The notes under the pieces: generated by a model
Databases searched by the model: none
The model's input: only the letters and a program-made list of their open reading frames with translations
Told to the model about the DNA's origin: nothing
NCBI GenBank assembly: GCA_027307165.1
Contig: DAHUXM010000018.1
Location: 1-64,000, forward strand
DNA: 64,000 nucleotides
Reading direction: 5' to 3'
From: Gemmatimonadota bacterium
Lineage (GTDB): Bacteria > Gemmatimonadota > Gemmatimonadetes > Gemmatimonadales > Gemmatimonadaceae
Shown here: positions 1-9,041 of the stretch, in pieces
How the letters are laid out: every line of letters starts with the position of its first letter
How positions within the stretch are numbered: the first letter of the stretch is position 1
Program-made: the position numbers and the translations under genes

Positions 1-47
1 CCGCCGCCCGAAAACATAGCGACAAATAAAGCTGCAAAGAAACTCAT
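1..47 (-). CDS. 5' end of a membrane protein gene (partial)
   Basis: Reading the minus strand from position 47 gives an ATG followed by MSFFAALFVAMFSGG, which runs off the left edge of the window. A strong Shine-Dalgarno sequence (GGGAGGTGA, about 56-63) lies 8 bases upstream, the best ribosome site in this part of the window, so the start is credible. The 15 visible residues are hydrophobic and could be a signal peptide or a first transmembrane helix. Nothing more can be said of its function. Confidence 0.6.
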   Translation of the reverse strand, partial: MSFFAALFVAMFSGG

Positions 48-222
48 GTCCGCGTCACCTCCCATCCGTTTTGTCACGACGCTTGCGCGCGTGCAAACTG
101 CAAAGGTTGGCTCCGCTCGTTCCTACCTAACCTACCGTCTCAACTCCGCTAGGCCGGGGAACGGGGGTTTTGTTTTGATTAGTCTATAGTTCTTCTCGAG
201 GTAAGCATCAGGTCACGCATGA

Positions 223-987
223 TTACGCGCCGTACTCCAACCAACGGTTCGTTGCATCCAGCACGGCGAGTACCGACGCCGTTTCTGCGCTATCACTCAC
301 TTCGCACGTTCCAGCAAGCAACCGGACTTCGCGTCCGTGTCGCACCGCAACGCCAACGAAGATGAACTTTCTGTCGAACGCTTCAAACACGCGCACACCT
401 TCGAGCCCGAACTGACGGTCCTTCGAGTCAGCGTCTCCAATCGCGAGACATGCTGCACGAGCCGCCAACTCCAGACGCGCACGATCGCCATCGACTCCGC
501 GCGCCTCACCGATGAACGACGTTCCATCCTTGATCAGCGACACGCGACACGACACACCGCGCGCCCTGGACCCGCGGACTTCCACATCCTCGAAATAGAT
601 CCGGCGACGCGGCCCGTCCAGCCCCGGTGTAGGCGTGTAAACACCCATTCCCTCAGTATCGGCAGCGCTCCGACTTTTCGGAGGCGCAATTGGCGATGGC
701 GTGGACGTCGGCGGCGGTGCCGGTTTCGGCTGTGGCGGTGGCGCCTCGCTCACCGCAGCTATCGACACGCGGCGATGGTCGATCCGCAACCCAAGGTGCG
801 CAAACAGGGCACTCTCGACGTTACGCACAGTCTGCTTGGCGGGCACCTCAGACGTCGTCAGGATGTGCACCTCCTGAATCGACCCCTCGCCGTTATCCAC
901 GACGCGCACGGACACCACCCCGGGCAAGGTGCGGATCAACTCTTCGGCTTGCTCCCCGAGCCGTGCGGGCGTCACAAATGTAGTCAC
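223..987 (-). CDS. Conserved protein of unknown function with an 'IDHR-x-SIA' N-terminal domain
   Basis: 254 residues from a GTG start. Residues 1-75 form a compact alpha/beta domain containing PGVVSVRVVDNGEG, a VRNVESALFAHLGL helix and the motif IDHRRVSIAAV; this combination is familiar from conserved bacterial proteins of unknown role. Residues 78-110 are a Pro/Ser/Thr-rich linker. Residues 130-254 form a second domain (RIYFEDVEVRGSRARGVSCRVSL, then an ARLELAARAACLAIGDA helix) in which basic and hydrophobic residues alternate. No signal peptide or membrane helix is visible, so it should be cytosolic. It stands alone between the partial gene at the window edge and the σ54 activator. No convincing Shine-Dalgarno supports this start. 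Function unknown. Confidence 0.75.
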   Translation of the reverse strand: MTTFVTPARLGEQAEELIRTLPGVVSVRVVDNGEGSIQEVHILTTSEVPAKQTVRNVESALFAHLGLRIDHRRVSIAAVSEAPPPQPKPAPPPTSTPSPIAPPKSRSAADTEGMGVYTPTPGLDGPRRRIYFEDVEVRGSRARGVSCRVSLIKDGTSFIGEARGVDGDRARLELAARAACLAIGDADSKDRQFGLEGVRVFEAFDRKFIFVGVAVRHGREVRLLAGTCEVSDSAETASVLAVLDATNRWLEYGA

Positions 988-1076
988 GCGTTTAAGGAAC
1001 TAAAGTTTGGCTACGCGAGACGATAGTCGCCCCCGCAGATGCCACCCGACGATAGATGACCCGTAAGACACAAGCC

Positions 1077-1111
1077 CGCCAAGAAAGGGATCTTTCTCCC
1101 TCCTTTGGCGG
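1077..1111 (-). terminator. Hairpin downstream of the σ54 activator gene
   Basis: CCGCCAA (1077-1083) pairs with TTGGCGG (1105-1111), and GGGA (1087-1090) pairs with TCCC (1097-1100) inside the loop. It follows the stop of the upstream minus-strand gene by about 30 bases, where a terminator would be expected. There is no clear T tract, so it may instead be a 3'-end stabilising hairpin. Confidence 0.4.
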
Positions 1112-1139
1112 CCATCACAAACTGTGGCCACATGCCGGT

Positions 1140-2723
1140 TTAGGCAATAGTGGCGTAGCCATCCGGAATGTCGTAATCACGTAACTTCCGGTACAGCGTC
1201 CGCTCACCTATCCCTAGAAGTTCGGCAGCTCGACGCCGATTCCCATCAGTTTCGCGCAATGCGGCTTCGATCGCCCCCCGCTCGATCTCCGCCATGGTCA
1301 TTCCCGGCGTTATCGTCAAAACATTTGGGGCGGGCGGTGCCGCCGGCTCGAGCGCTGCCATCGCCGGCGCCAGGGAGCGCGGTTCCACACCTCCGCCCAC
1401 AGCTGACCCGACGCCTGCGCTGTTCTCGTCCACCCGCCGGCGCAGCTCGTCCAGCTGCAGCCTCAGCTCTACCAGACTGTGGACGATGAACTCCAACTCG
1501 CGCGCGCCCGCGCCCGCCCCCGCCCCCGCCCCCCCTTCACCGCCCCGCATTACCGGTGGTGCTATCCTCACCGGCAGCAAGCTCGACCTTTCCCGCACCT
1601 CTGCCGGAATGTCGGACGCGGTAATCTCCCGGCCCGGAGCGAGCACCACCATGCTCTCGATCAGATTCTTGAGCTGCCGCACGTTCCCGGGCCACGCGTA
1701 ATCCGCCATTATCTGCATCGCGTCCGCCGATATACCGTGGAACGGCCGGTCGTGCTGAGCGGTAAACTGCCGGACGAAGCGACGCACGAGTAGCGGGATG
1801 TCGGCGCGACGCTCGCGCAGCGGCGGTAGATAGATGCTGAGAACATTGAGCCTGTAGTACAGGTCCGATCTGAACCGGCCCTCTTCGACGAGTTGACGGA
1901 GCGGCTGATTCGTAGCGGTCACGACGCGCACGTTGACCTTGATCGGCGTCGTTCCTCCGACCCGCGTCACCTCACGCTCCTCGATCACGCGCAGCAGCTT
2001 GACCTGCGTCGCTGGCGGCACGTCGCCGATCTCGTCGAGGAACAGCGTTCCGGTATCGGCCAGCTCGAAGCGGCCGATGCGACGCTCGGCAGCGCCGGTG
2101 AACGCTCCTTTCTCGTGGCCGAACAGCTCGCTCTCGAGCAACGTTTCCGGCAGCGCACCGACGTTGACGGCGATGAACGGTCGCGACCGGCGTGGACTCA
2201 ACTGATGAATTGCACGCGCAACAAGCTCCTTGCCCGTGCCACTCTCGCCCTCGATCAGAACCGTGCTGGACACGGGCGCCATCTGCTCCACGCGCACGAG
2301 AACTTCGCGGATCGCGTCCGACTGTCCCACCAGCCCGGTCGATTCGGCGAGCCGGCGACGCTCGAGCACACGCTTCACTGCATCGAACAGATCTTCCGCG
2401 ACAACGGGCTTGGTGTACACGTCCACAAAACCGATCGCACGCAACCGCTCGATCAACTGCGGATCGGCGACGTCGGCGAGGCCGATCACCGCAATTCCTT
2501 CCCAGAGCTGGTCGCGCACGACCTGGCGCACCGCAGGGTCGGCGATGTTTCCCGTCAGCACGATCAGCTCCGGCCGCGTGCGACGAATCTCGGTCGCGAG
2601 ATTGTCCACAGCCGAAACCATCGACGTGGTGATGCCGGCGGCTTCGAGCAACGCGTTGAGACGCACCGCGGGCTCCACGTCGGCGAGCGTGATCACCACG
2701 GTCGCACCGCCGCTACGCGCCAT
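1140..2723 (-). CDS. NtrC-type σ54-dependent activator with degenerate receiver
   Basis: 527 residues. A receiver-like fold (1-125) keeps the conserved Lys (YTKPV, about 105), but the phospho-acceptor Asp is replaced by Thr (ELIVLTGN, about 57) and the N-terminal acidic pair is missing. The AAA+ domain (130-370) is intact: Walker A GESGTGKE, the σ54-contact loop GAFTGA, and Walker [10 protein letters not shown] Gly/Ala-rich linker follows, then a Fis-type helix-turn-helix ([20 protein letters not shown]). It should bind an enhancer and remodel σ54 RNA polymerase, probably without phosphorylation control. The ATG at 2723 is chosen because GGAG lies 5 bases upstream; a GTG one codon earlier is possible. 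The gene overlaps the end of mog. Its target genes are not evident. Confidence 0.9.
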   Translation of the reverse strand: MARSGGATVVITLADVEPAVRLNALLEAAGITTSMVSAVDNLATEIRRTRPELIVLTGNIADPAVRQVVRDQLWEGIAVIGLADVADPQLIERLRAIGFVDVYTKPVVAEDLFDAVKRVLERRRLAESTGLVGQSDAIREVLVRVEQMAPVSSTVLIEGESGTGKELVARAIHQLSPRRSRPFIAVNVGALPETLLESELFGHEKGAFTGAAERRIGRFELADTGTLFLDEIGDVPPATQVKLLRVIEEREVTRVGGTTPIKVNVRVVTATNQPLRQLVEEGRFRSDLYYRLNVLSIYLPPLRERRADIPLLVRRFVRQFTAQHDRPFHGISADAMQIMADYAWPGNVRQLKNLIESMVVLAPGREITASDIPAEVRERSSLLPVRIAPPVMRGGEGGAGAGAGAGARELEFIVHSLVELRLQLDELRRRVDENSAGVGSAVGGGVEPRSLAPAMAALEPAAPPAPNVLTITPGMTMAEIERGAIEAALRETDGNRRRAAELLGIGERTLYRKLRDYDIPDGYATIA

Positions 2724-3219
2724 CACCGCTCCGATGCTCGGTTGGATGCTCGGTAAAACGCCCGCTCAGAATGTCGCACGCATGCGACACCACCGGCTCC
2801 AGCGTAGCCAGCCCGTCGCGCACCCCGCCCGGCGAGCCGGGAAGGTTCACGATCAACGTTCGTGCGCGCACGCCGGCGACACCACGCGAAAGTGACGCGC
2901 GCGGAAACCGTGTCGCGTGATCGCGCAACCGCTCGCCGAAGCCGGGCGCCTCGGCCGATATCACGGCGCGTGTTGCTTCAGGCGTCACGTCGCGTTTCGA
3001 CAACCCCGTGCCGCCGGTCGTGACGACAAGATCGCATGCGCCGCCGTCGCAGACTGCGAGCAGGGCGCGCACGATTTCGACCGAGTCGTCAGCTGTTACG
3101 ACACGCGATATGACAGTGTCACCGCGTGCAGCAGCCCACTCCGCGATTGCATCACCCGACAGATCGGCACGCGCTCCACGGGCAACGGAATCCGAGACGG
3201 TGACAATGGCGATGTTCAA
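2713..3219 (-). CDS. mog: Molybdopterin adenylyltransferase / MoaB-like
   Basis: 168 residues of the MoaB/Mog fold. The molybdopterin-binding signatures are visible: TVSDSVARG near the start, [18 protein letters not shown] (about residues 66-83), and [13 protein letters not shown] near the C-terminus. Members activate molybdopterin with ATP before molybdate insertion, in the cytoplasm. The start is a TTG whose last two bases are shared with the gcvT stop codon (TTGA), implying translational coupling; the reading begins [10 protein letters not shown], as expected for the family. The gene runs into the σ54 activator with a short overlap. Whether it is functionally Mog or MoaB cannot be settled from sequence alone. 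No other molybdenum-cofactor gene is in the window. Confidence 0.9.
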   Translation of the reverse strand: MNIAIVTVSDSVARGARADLSGDAIAEWAAARGDTVISRVVTADDSVEIVRALLAVCDGGACDLVVTTGGTGLSKRDVTPEATRAVISAEAPGFGERLRDHATRFPRASLSRGVAGVRARTLIVNLPGSPGGVRDGLATLEPVVSHACDILSGRFTEHPTEHRSGDGA

Positions 3220-4307
3220 CGATGCGAAGCGTTCTTGTAGAATGGCATCTTCTGCACAACCGCCGGAAGACGCTTGCCTCTTATCTCGACTTCGAACTCA
3301 GTGCCTTCCTTCGCCGCTGCGAGTGGCAGATACGCGGTGCCGATCGCAATACCGAGCGTCGGACTCATTGTGCCACTCCGCACCTCGCCACTCGCCGCGC
3401 CGTTGTACGAGACGGGATATCCGTGCCGCGGGAATGCGCGGTCCGGCATCGTGAAACCGATGAGCTTGCGTGGAATTCCCGCCGCTTTCTGCCGTTCGAG
3501 CGCTTCCTTCCCCACGAAGTCACCCTTCTTGAGCTTGACCAGCCAGCCGAGTCCTGCTTCGTACGGCGTGGTCCCGTCGTCGATGTCGTTACCGTAGAGT
3601 GCCATTCCCATCTCGAGACGCAGCGTGTCGCGCGCGCCAAGTCCGGCCGGTGTGACGGAGCCCTCGCTCATGAGCGCGTTCCACATCTCGACTGCACGCG
3701 ATGCGTCGAAGTAGAGCTCGAAGCCATCCTCGCCTGTGTAACCGGTGCGCGACAGAATGACCCCAGGTACGCCCGCGACGGTCGCAACCTGAAAATGATA
3801 GTACGCGATGTCGTCCAGGTTCACGTCTGTGAATCGCGCCATGACCTCCTGCGCACGGGGCCCCTGAAGCGCGAGCAACGCGATACGATCGCTCACGTCC
3901 TCGATACTGCAATCAAAGCGACCCATGTACGCACTGATGTGCGCGAGATCCTTGTCCTTGTTCGACGCGTTGACGACCATCATCAGATGATCCGGGAACC
4001 TGTAGACGAGGCAATCGTCCACGATCGTTCCGCCTTGATTCAGAATCGTGGAGTACTGCGCCTGGCCAACAGCGAGAGCCGCCACGTCGTTCGTCGTCAC
4101 ATAATTCGCGAAGTCGATCGCCTGCGGCCCGCGGATCATGAACTCACCCATGTGGCTCACGTCGAACAATCCCACATTTTCACGCACGGACTTGTGCTCT
4201 GCGGTAATGCCCGCCGGATACTGGACCGGCATCTCGAAGCCCGCGAACGGCACCATCTTGGCGCCGAGCGCTACGTGAACGTCGTGTAATGGAGTGCGCT
4301 GGCTCAA
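3216..4307 (-). CDS. gcvT: Aminomethyltransferase, glycine cleavage T protein
   Basis: 363 residues, the usual GcvT length. It transfers the aminomethyl group from lipoyl-GcvH to tetrahydrofolate, releasing ammonia and 5,10-methylene-THF. Visible signatures are [13 protein letters not shown] and FDVSHMGEF near the N-terminus, the folate-site segment [10 protein letters not shown], and [15 protein letters not shown]. The reading frame stays open well upstream through argF, but homology begins at [11 protein letters not shown]. The start is therefore a TTG at 4307 with GGAGGAGAG just upstream, overlapping the argF stop as TTGA. The partner genes gcvH and gcvP are not in the window. The methylene-THF produced is the co-substrate of TrmFO, also encoded here, but the genes are in separate runs. 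Confidence 0.95.
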   Translation of the reverse strand: MSQRTPLHDVHVALGAKMVPFAGFEMPVQYPAGITAEHKSVRENVGLFDVSHMGEFMIRGPQAIDFANYVTTNDVAALAVGQAQYSTILNQGGTIVDDCLVYRFPDHLMMVVNASNKDKDLAHISAYMGRFDCSIEDVSDRIALLALQGPRAQEVMARFTDVNLDDIAYYHFQVATVAGVPGVILSRTGYTGEDGFELYFDASRAVEMWNALMSEGSVTPAGLGARDTLRLEMGMALYGNDIDDGTTPYEAGLGWLVKLKKGDFVGKEALERQKAAGIPRKLIGFTMPDRAFPRHGYPVSYNGAASGEVRSGTMSPTLGIAIGTAYLPLAAAKEGTEFEVEIRGKRLPAVVQKMPFYKNASHR

Positions 4308-5221
4308 AGCTTCTCTCCTCCCATGAGTACTGCCATGATCGCCTTCTGAATGTGCAGTCTGTTTTCGGCCTCGTCCCATACGCAGCTCTGTGGGCCGTCG
4401 ATTACGTCCGCGGTAACTTCCTCGCCTCTGTGTGCGGGCAGACAGTGCAGAAAGATTGCGTTCTTCGCAGCGCGCGCCATGAGCGCCGAGTCCACGCAGA
4501 ATCCGCGGAAGGCTCTCTCGCGTACCGCCTGTTCTTCTTCCTGCCCCATGGATGCCCATACGTCGGTCGTGACGACGTCGGCGCCATTCGCGGCCTCGGC
4601 TGGATCGCGCACGACGCTCACCTTCGAGCGCGTCCGCGCACGTGCGATCAGAGCCGCGTCGGGATCGTAGCCTTCCGGACACGCAAGTGACAGCTCGAAA
4701 CCAAGTACGTATGCCGCGTTGATCCAGGAGTTCGCCATGTTGTTGCCGTCGCCGATCCATGCAACCTTGCGCCCCGCGATCCCGCCGAGCTGCTGACGCA
4801 CAGTGAGGACGTCGGCGAGGACCTGGCACGGGTGCAACAGATCCGTGAGACCATTGATCACAGGAATCGTTGCGTCCTTCGCGAGCGCCTCGACATCGGC
4901 ATGCGCGAAGGTGCGGATCATTATGCCGTTCACATAACGCGAGAGAACCTTTGCGGTATCCGAGATCGGCTCGCCGCGGCCAAGCTGAACGTCACGCGGA
5001 GACAGGAACAGCGCATGACCGCCGAGTTGATAGGTTCCAACTTCGAACGACACTCGCGTTCGTGTGGACGCCTTCATGAAGATCATCGCGAGTGTCTGGC
5101 CCGCGAGTGGCTTTTTGGTGTAAGTGCCCGTGCGCATGGAATCCGCCAGCACGAACAACGATTCAAGCTCGGCGGACGAAAAATCGGGAATGGCGAGAAA
5201 GTCGCGGTGTGCTGTGGTCAT
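4304..5221 (-). CDS. argF: Ornithine carbamoyltransferase
   Basis: 305 residues. It condenses ornithine with carbamoyl phosphate to citrulline in arginine biosynthesis. The carbamoyl-phosphate loop STRTR (residues 52-56), the INGLTDLLHPCQVLAD segment and the HCLPAHRGEE ornithine/active-site motif near the C-terminus are all present, so the enzyme should be active. It is the only arginine gene in view, placed between the FabZ-like gene (54-base gap) and gcvT (4-base overlap). The ATG at 5221 begins MTTAHRDFLAIPDFS, matching the usual family start. Confidence 0.96.
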   Translation of the reverse strand: MTTAHRDFLAIPDFSSAELESLFVLADSMRTGTYTKKPLAGQTLAMIFMKASTRTRVSFEVGTYQLGGHALFLSPRDVQLGRGEPISDTAKVLSRYVNGIMIRTFAHADVEALAKDATIPVINGLTDLLHPCQVLADVLTVRQQLGGIAGRKVAWIGDGNNMANSWINAAYVLGFELSLACPEGYDPDAALIARARTRSKVSVVRDPAEAANGADVVTTDVWASMGQEEEQAVRERAFRGFCVDSALMARAAKNAIFLHCLPAHRGEEVTADVIDGPQSCVWDEAENRLHIQKAIMAVLMGGEKL

Positions 5222-5275
5222 CGGTCCGAATTGCGGGAAATGTCTACTGGTTCTGCCTCATCAATTCTAGCGGAC

Positions 5276-5707
5276 TCAGGCTGCCGCGCGAACGATGGTT
5301 GTGAAGCTCGCGGATGCAACGCGGCGGCCGTTCACTGTGGCGCGGCCCTTCAGATGAGCTATGCCACGCCGGAAGCTCTCCAACTCGACGCTCAGAAGGA
5401 GGGTGTCACCGGCCACTGCTGGGTCACGGAGGCGCACCCGCTCGATCGCCGCAAAATAGCCCACCACCCCTGCACGGGCGTCCACCAGCCCGAGCAGGAG
5501 CGCCGCCGATGTCTGTGCCAGCGCTTCGATCGCAAGAGTGTTCGGCATCGCCGAATCTTGCGGGTGCCACGCTGCCCCGAACCACTCGCCGCCGGTGACA
5601 CGCTTGATTCCCTCCACACGGCGTCCCGGCTCGATCACGTTGATGGAGTCGACGAGCAGGAACGGGTATCTGTGGGCCAGAACGTTGAGGATTGCCGCCG
5701 AATCCAT
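5276..5707 (-). CDS. FabZ-like 3-hydroxyacyl-ACP dehydratase
   Basis: 143 residues with the hotdog dehydratase layout. HRYPFLLVD at residues 12-20 matches the FabZ N-terminus. In WHPQDSAMPNTLAIEALAQ the active-site His and Glu are both kept, although the spacing from His to the MP pair is one residue shorter than the usual GHFPxxPxMP form. Members dehydrate 3-hydroxyacyl-ACP in fatty acid elongation. The altered His loop, and the absence of lpxA, lpxD or other fab genes nearby, leave the acyl substrate open; a variant FabZ or FabA-like paralogue is possible. It sits 15 bases downstream of hslU. Confidence 0.85.
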   Translation of the reverse strand: MDSAAILNVLAHRYPFLLVDSINVIEPGRRVEGIKRVTGGEWFGAAWHPQDSAMPNTLAIEALAQTSAALLLGLVDARAGVVGYFAAIERVRLRDPAVAGDTLLLSVELESFRRGIAHLKGRATVNGRRVASASFTTIVRAAA

Positions 5708-5722
5708 CAGTATGTCAGTGCC

Positions 5723-7171
5723 TTAAAGGATGTACCGTCGCAGGTCCTCGTCTTCCACTACTTTCGCGAGCCGCGACTTCACCATCGCCGCGTCGACGTT
5801 CACCGGCTCCTTGCCACCGTCCGGAAGCTCGTACAGTACGTCCTCGAGCAGCGTAGTCATCACCGTGTGGAGTCGTCGTGCACCGATGTTCTCCATGCGA
5901 TCGTTGGCATGTGCTGCCGTTCGCGCGATCTCCGCAACGCCGTCGGTTGTGAACGTCAGCGACGCACCTTCGGACTCGACGAGTGCGGCGTACTGCTTGG
6001 TGAGTGCGTTTTCCGGCTCCGTCATTATGCGCACGAAATCGGCTTCGGTGAGCGGCTTGAGTTCGACGCGAATCGGGAAACGACCCTGCAGCTCCGGAAT
6101 GAGATCGCTGGGCTTGGACACGTGGAATGCGCCCGCGGCCACGAACAGGACGTGGTCCGTCTTCACGTTGCCGTACTTGGTCGACACAGTCGAGCCTTCC
6201 ACGATCGGCAACAGGTCACGCTGTACGCCCTCGCGTGAGACGTCCGGGCCGCCGGTATCGCCCCGCTGGCCCGCGATCTTGTCGATCTCGTCGAGAAAGA
6301 TGATCCCCATCTGCTCGACGCGTTCGAGTGCGTCGGTCACCAGCTCGTCCTGATCGATGAGTTTCCCCAACTCTTCATCCATCAGGATTCTGCGCGCTTC
6401 CGGCACCTTCACCGTACGCTTCCGCGTACGCTTGGGCATCATGTCGCGGAGCATGTCGGAAAAATTCTCCATTCCTTCTGGCGCTCCCTGCGGCACCATC
6501 ATGTCGAACATCACCGGCGCGTTCTGCTGTACTTCGATCTCGACTTCACGGTTGTCCAGCTCGCCAGCCAGAAGGAGCGCCTTGAGCTTGTCGCGCGTAC
6601 GCTGGTAACGATCGCGCGCCACTTCTACTTCCTTCGTTACACCGCCGCTCCCGGAGACGAAGAACACCTGCTCGTCGTTTGCCGCCGTCTGAACGTCGCT
6701 CGCCGGCTTTGCCTCTTCCGGCATGGGAAGCAGCAGATCCAGGAGCCGGTCATCGACACGCTCGTTCGCGAGCTCTTCCACTTCGCTCTCCCGATCGTCG
6801 CGAACCATGCTGATCGCGGCCTCTACGAGATCGCGAACCATCGACTCGACGTCGCGGCCCACGTATCCGACTTCGGTGAACTTGGATGCCTCGACCTTTA
6901 CGAACGGAGCGCCGGCGAGCTTTGCCAGGCGACGCGCGATCTCCGTCTTTCCGACGCCGGTGGGACCGACGAGTATGATGTTGTTCGGCGAGATCTCATC
7001 GCGAATGGAGTCCGGTGCACGCTGCCTGCGCCACCGGTTCCTGAGCGCGATCGCCACCGCGCGCTTCGCGTCTCCCTGCCCCACTATGTAACGATCCAGC
7101 TCGTGAACGATCTGCCGCGGAGTGAGATCGGCCAGCTTCGCCAGCGCCTGTTGCGTGCGTGGTGAGGCCAT
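5723..7171 (-). CDS. hslU: HslU, ATPase of the HslUV protease
   Basis: 482 residues. The start at 7171 ([20 protein letters not shown]) lies 2 bases after the hslV stop, and [20 protein letters not shown] gives the typical N-terminus. Walker A is GPTGVGKTE, the pore region is [16 protein letters not shown], Walker B is [12 protein letters not shown], and the C-terminal tail DLRRYIL is the one that inserts into HslV. It unfolds protein substrates with ATP and feeds them to HslV. The intermediate (I) domain, about residues 110-240, is acidic and somewhat long. An upstream extension of the open frame overlaps hslV and is rejected. Confidence 0.97.
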   Translation of the reverse strand: MASPRTQQALAKLADLTPRQIVHELDRYIVGQGDAKRAVAIALRNRWRRQRAPDSIRDEISPNNIILVGPTGVGKTEIARRLAKLAGAPFVKVEASKFTEVGYVGRDVESMVRDLVEAAISMVRDDRESEVEELANERVDDRLLDLLLPMPEEAKPASDVQTAANDEQVFFVSGSGGVTKEVEVARDRYQRTRDKLKALLLAGELDNREVEIEVQQNAPVMFDMMVPQGAPEGMENFSDMLRDMMPKRTRKRTVKVPEARRILMDEELGKLIDQDELVTDALERVEQMGIIFLDEIDKIAGQRGDTGGPDVSREGVQRDLLPIVEGSTVSTKYGNVKTDHVLFVAAGAFHVSKPSDLIPELQGRFPIRVELKPLTEADFVRIMTEPENALTKQYAALVESEGASLTFTTDGVAEIARTAAHANDRMENIGARRLHTVMTTLLEDVLYELPDGGKEPVNVDAAMVKSRLAKVVEDEDLRRYIL

Positions 7172-7173
7172 GG

Positions 7174-7725
7174 CTATGCTCCCGGCTCGATGATGGTGAT
7201 GTTCGTATTGGTATAGATGCAGATCTCGCCGGCGATCGTCAGCGCGCGCCGCACGATGTCGCGCGCATCGAGCTCCGTGCTCTCGACGAGCGCGCGTGCC
7301 GCGGCGAGTGCATACGTACCGCCAGAGCCGATTGCGAGAATTCCGTCGTCCGGCTCTATGATGTCGCCGGTTCCCGAGATGATGAAACCATGCTCGCGTG
7401 ACGCAACGACCAGCAACGCTTCGAGTCGCCTGAGAACACGGTCGCTTCGCCAATCCTTGGCAAGATCGACCGCCGCCCGCGGAAGGTTGTCCGGAAAGCG
7501 CTTCAGCTTTTCCTCGAACTTCTCGAATAGAGTGAACGCGTCAGCCGCAGCGCCCGCGAAACCGGCGAGCAACCGGCCGTTCTGGAGTGTGCGAACCTTC
7601 TGAGCGTTGGATTTCATTACTGTGTCGCCCACGGTGACCTGACCGTCGCCGCCGAGTGCGACCTGACCATTGCGGCGCACGGCCAGGATCGTCGTGGCGC
7701 GAATGGTCGGAAGTGTGCTGTGCAT
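7174..7725 (-). CDS. hslV: HslV, peptidase subunit of HslUV
   Basis: 183 residues. The N-terminal nucleophile threonine is in [12 protein letters not shown]. It is preceded by ten residues ([10 protein letters not shown]), so a short propeptide must be removed for activity. [33 protein letters not shown] and [14 protein letters not shown] are standard HslV segments. The protein forms the proteolytic double hexamer capped by HslU. The gene is first of the run hslV-hslU-fabZ-like-argF-gcvT-mog. The 101 bases upstream separate it from a divergent plus-strand gene and should hold both promoters. Confidence 0.97.
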   Translation of the reverse strand: MHSTLPTIRATTILAVRRNGQVALGGDGQVTVGDTVMKSNAQKVRTLQNGRLLAGFAGAAADAFTLFEKFEEKLKRFPDNLPRAAVDLAKDWRSDRVLRRLEALLVVASREHGFIISGTGDIIEPDDGILAIGSGGTYALAAARALVESTELDARDIVRRALTIAGEICIYTNTNITIIEPGA

Positions 7726-7826
7726 ACCCTAAAGAAATAGCCGTGCGCCCCCTTTTTGCACTCTGAGATGACGGAGCGGGAGGATTGGCCGCAGCCAGCC
7801 GGATCAGACGAGAGAAGGGAGCAATC

Positions 7827-8192
7827 GTGAGCGTCTATGAAGTGCCCGTACTGCTGGGCGTAATCGTAATCCTGATGGGGCTCGGTCTCTTGTGGGATTC
7901 CTGGGGCCCGCAAACGATCGGCCCGATGCGGGATCGGCGGCGGCGCGCCCGAGCCACAATCGACCTCAAGGGCGAGTTCGTCGCGGGTGTAGGAATTGTG
8001 CTACTAGGTGCTGCGCTGATCGGCAGCGACTGGCGCTTTGAAACCGTGACCATACTGGCTGGCGCCCTCTGTATCCTTCTAGGCGCACTAAGGAATCGGA
8101 AATATTTTCGGGAAGTGTTCACTTTCCGTGGTGCAGCACGCCGTAATGATGATACAATCCAGCCAAAATCGGGCAAATTGCGAATTCGATAA
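7827..8192 (+). CDS. Small membrane protein of unknown function
   Basis: 121 residues from a GTG at 7827, preferred over an in-frame ATG at 7785 because GAAGGGAG lies just upstream of the GTG. Three hydrophobic segments are visible: VPVLLGVIVILMGLGLLW, FVAGVGIVLLGAALIG and TVTILAGALCILLGAL. The first two are separated by a strongly basic loop (MRDRRRRARA), and the tail is polar and basic. It is probably a small inner-membrane protein with three helices. It is divergent from hslV and followed by the Crp/Fnr gene on the same strand. No family is recognised. Confidence 0.7.
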   Translation: MSVYEVPVLLGVIVILMGLGLLWDSWGPQTIGPMRDRRRRARATIDLKGEFVAGVGIVLLGAALIGSDWRFETVTILAGALCILLGALRNRKYFREVFTFRGAARRNDDTIQPKSGKLRIR

Positions 8193-8203
8193 CCTTCAGT
8201 CCA

Positions 8204-8242
8204 TATAGATTCTATACAACGATATTCAGTACTATAATGTAC
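8204..8242 (+). promoter_or_regulatory. Promoter/operator region of the Crp/Fnr gene
   Basis: An exact -10 hexamer TATAAT (8233-8238) is framed by two GTAC tetramers (8229-8232 and 8239-8242). At -35 spacing lies a perfect inverted repeat, TATAGA-T-TCTATA (8204-8216). The segment is unusually AT-rich for this window and ends about 30 bases before the ATG. The paired dyads suggest an operator, perhaps for autoregulation; this is inference. Confidence 0.45.
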
Positions 8243-8270
8243 CGGCAAGCTGTTTGCACTAAACCGTACC

Positions 8271-8990
8271 ATGGATACTTACGACGAAAATCTGCTCCTC
8301 CGCGCGCTCCCGTCCGCGTCGATCAAGCGACTCGCTGAGGATCTCGTAATCATCAACACCCCCACTCACGCCGAACTGTACGGGCCCGGCGACATGGTGA
8401 ACCGAATCTATTTCCCTCTCGATTCGGTGATATCGATGACAGCCCCCCTCGGCGCAACACAGGGCGAGGTCGCGACGGTCGGCCAGGAAGGGATGATTGG
8501 CCTGCCGACGGTTTTTGGCACCGAGATGGCAAACATGCGCTTCTTCGTCCAGATCGGCGGAAGATCCGCCGTCATGACTGCCGACCGGTTTACCGAGCTG
8601 CTCCGGTCCGACGATGATCTCCGCACGCTGATGCTGCGCTATGCCCACGCAATGTTCACCCAGATCGGACAGTCGGTGGTGTGCAACCAGCGGCACTCGC
8701 TCCGGCAGCGTTGCGCGCGATGGCTTCTGATGACGCATGACAGGGTTCCGGGCGATCAGTTCCACCTCACGCACGAAGCACTCGCGGTCATGCTCGGCGT
8801 TCGCCGCGCTGGCGTCACGGTCGCTGCGGGCAACCTCCAGCGAGCCGGACTCATTCGATACCGGCGCGGAGAAATAACAATCGTCGACAGAGAGGGGCTG
8901 GAGAAGGTCTCCTGCGAGTGCTACCGACTCGTAGCCGACGTTTACGACAGGCTCGTTGGCCAGACGGGGTACAAGGAGAGCGCGGCGTAG
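8271..8990 (+). CDS. Crp/Fnr-family transcriptional regulator
   Basis: 239 residues. Residues 1-145 form a cyclic-nucleotide-binding-like beta roll (YGPGDMVNRIYFPLDSVISM, then GEVATVGQEGMIGLP). It lacks the Arg/Ser phosphate-binding signature of cAMP receptors and the Cys cluster of Fnr, so the effector is unknown. A long helix (RTLMLRYAHAMFTQIGQSVVCNQRHSLRQRCARWLL) leads to a winged helix (LTHEALAVMLGVRRAGVTVAAGNLQRAGLIRYRRGEITIVDREGLE). It is a monocistronic gene with its own promoter and a strong terminator. It probably responds to a redox, stress or nucleotide signal. Confidence 0.9.
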   Translation: MDTYDENLLLRALPSASIKRLAEDLVIINTPTHAELYGPGDMVNRIYFPLDSVISMTAPLGATQGEVATVGQEGMIGLPTVFGTEMANMRFFVQIGGRSAVMTADRFTELLRSDDDLRTLMLRYAHAMFTQIGQSVVCNQRHSLRQRCARWLLMTHDRVPGDQFHLTHEALAVMLGVRRAGVTVAAGNLQRAGLIRYRRGEITIVDREGLEKVSCECYRLVADVYDRLVGQTGYKESAA

Positions 8991-9003
8991 AGGGACGGAC
9001 CGG

Positions 9004-9041
9004 AGGTCGTCATTGCCGCGGAAGCGGCAATGACGACCTTT
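9004..9041. terminator. Bidirectional rho-independent terminator
   Basis: A perfect 16-bp stem (9004-9019 with 9024-9039) is closed by a GGAA tetraloop. It is followed by TTTCT on the plus strand and preceded by the matching A-rich side for the opposite strand. It occupies the whole gap between the convergent Crp/Fnr and DUF983 genes and should stop both. Confidence 0.9.

Noticed and set aside
3222-6238. Long plus-strand frames opposite gcvT, argF, the FabZ-like gene and hslU
   Set aside because: They span several certain genes and show no homology-like segments.
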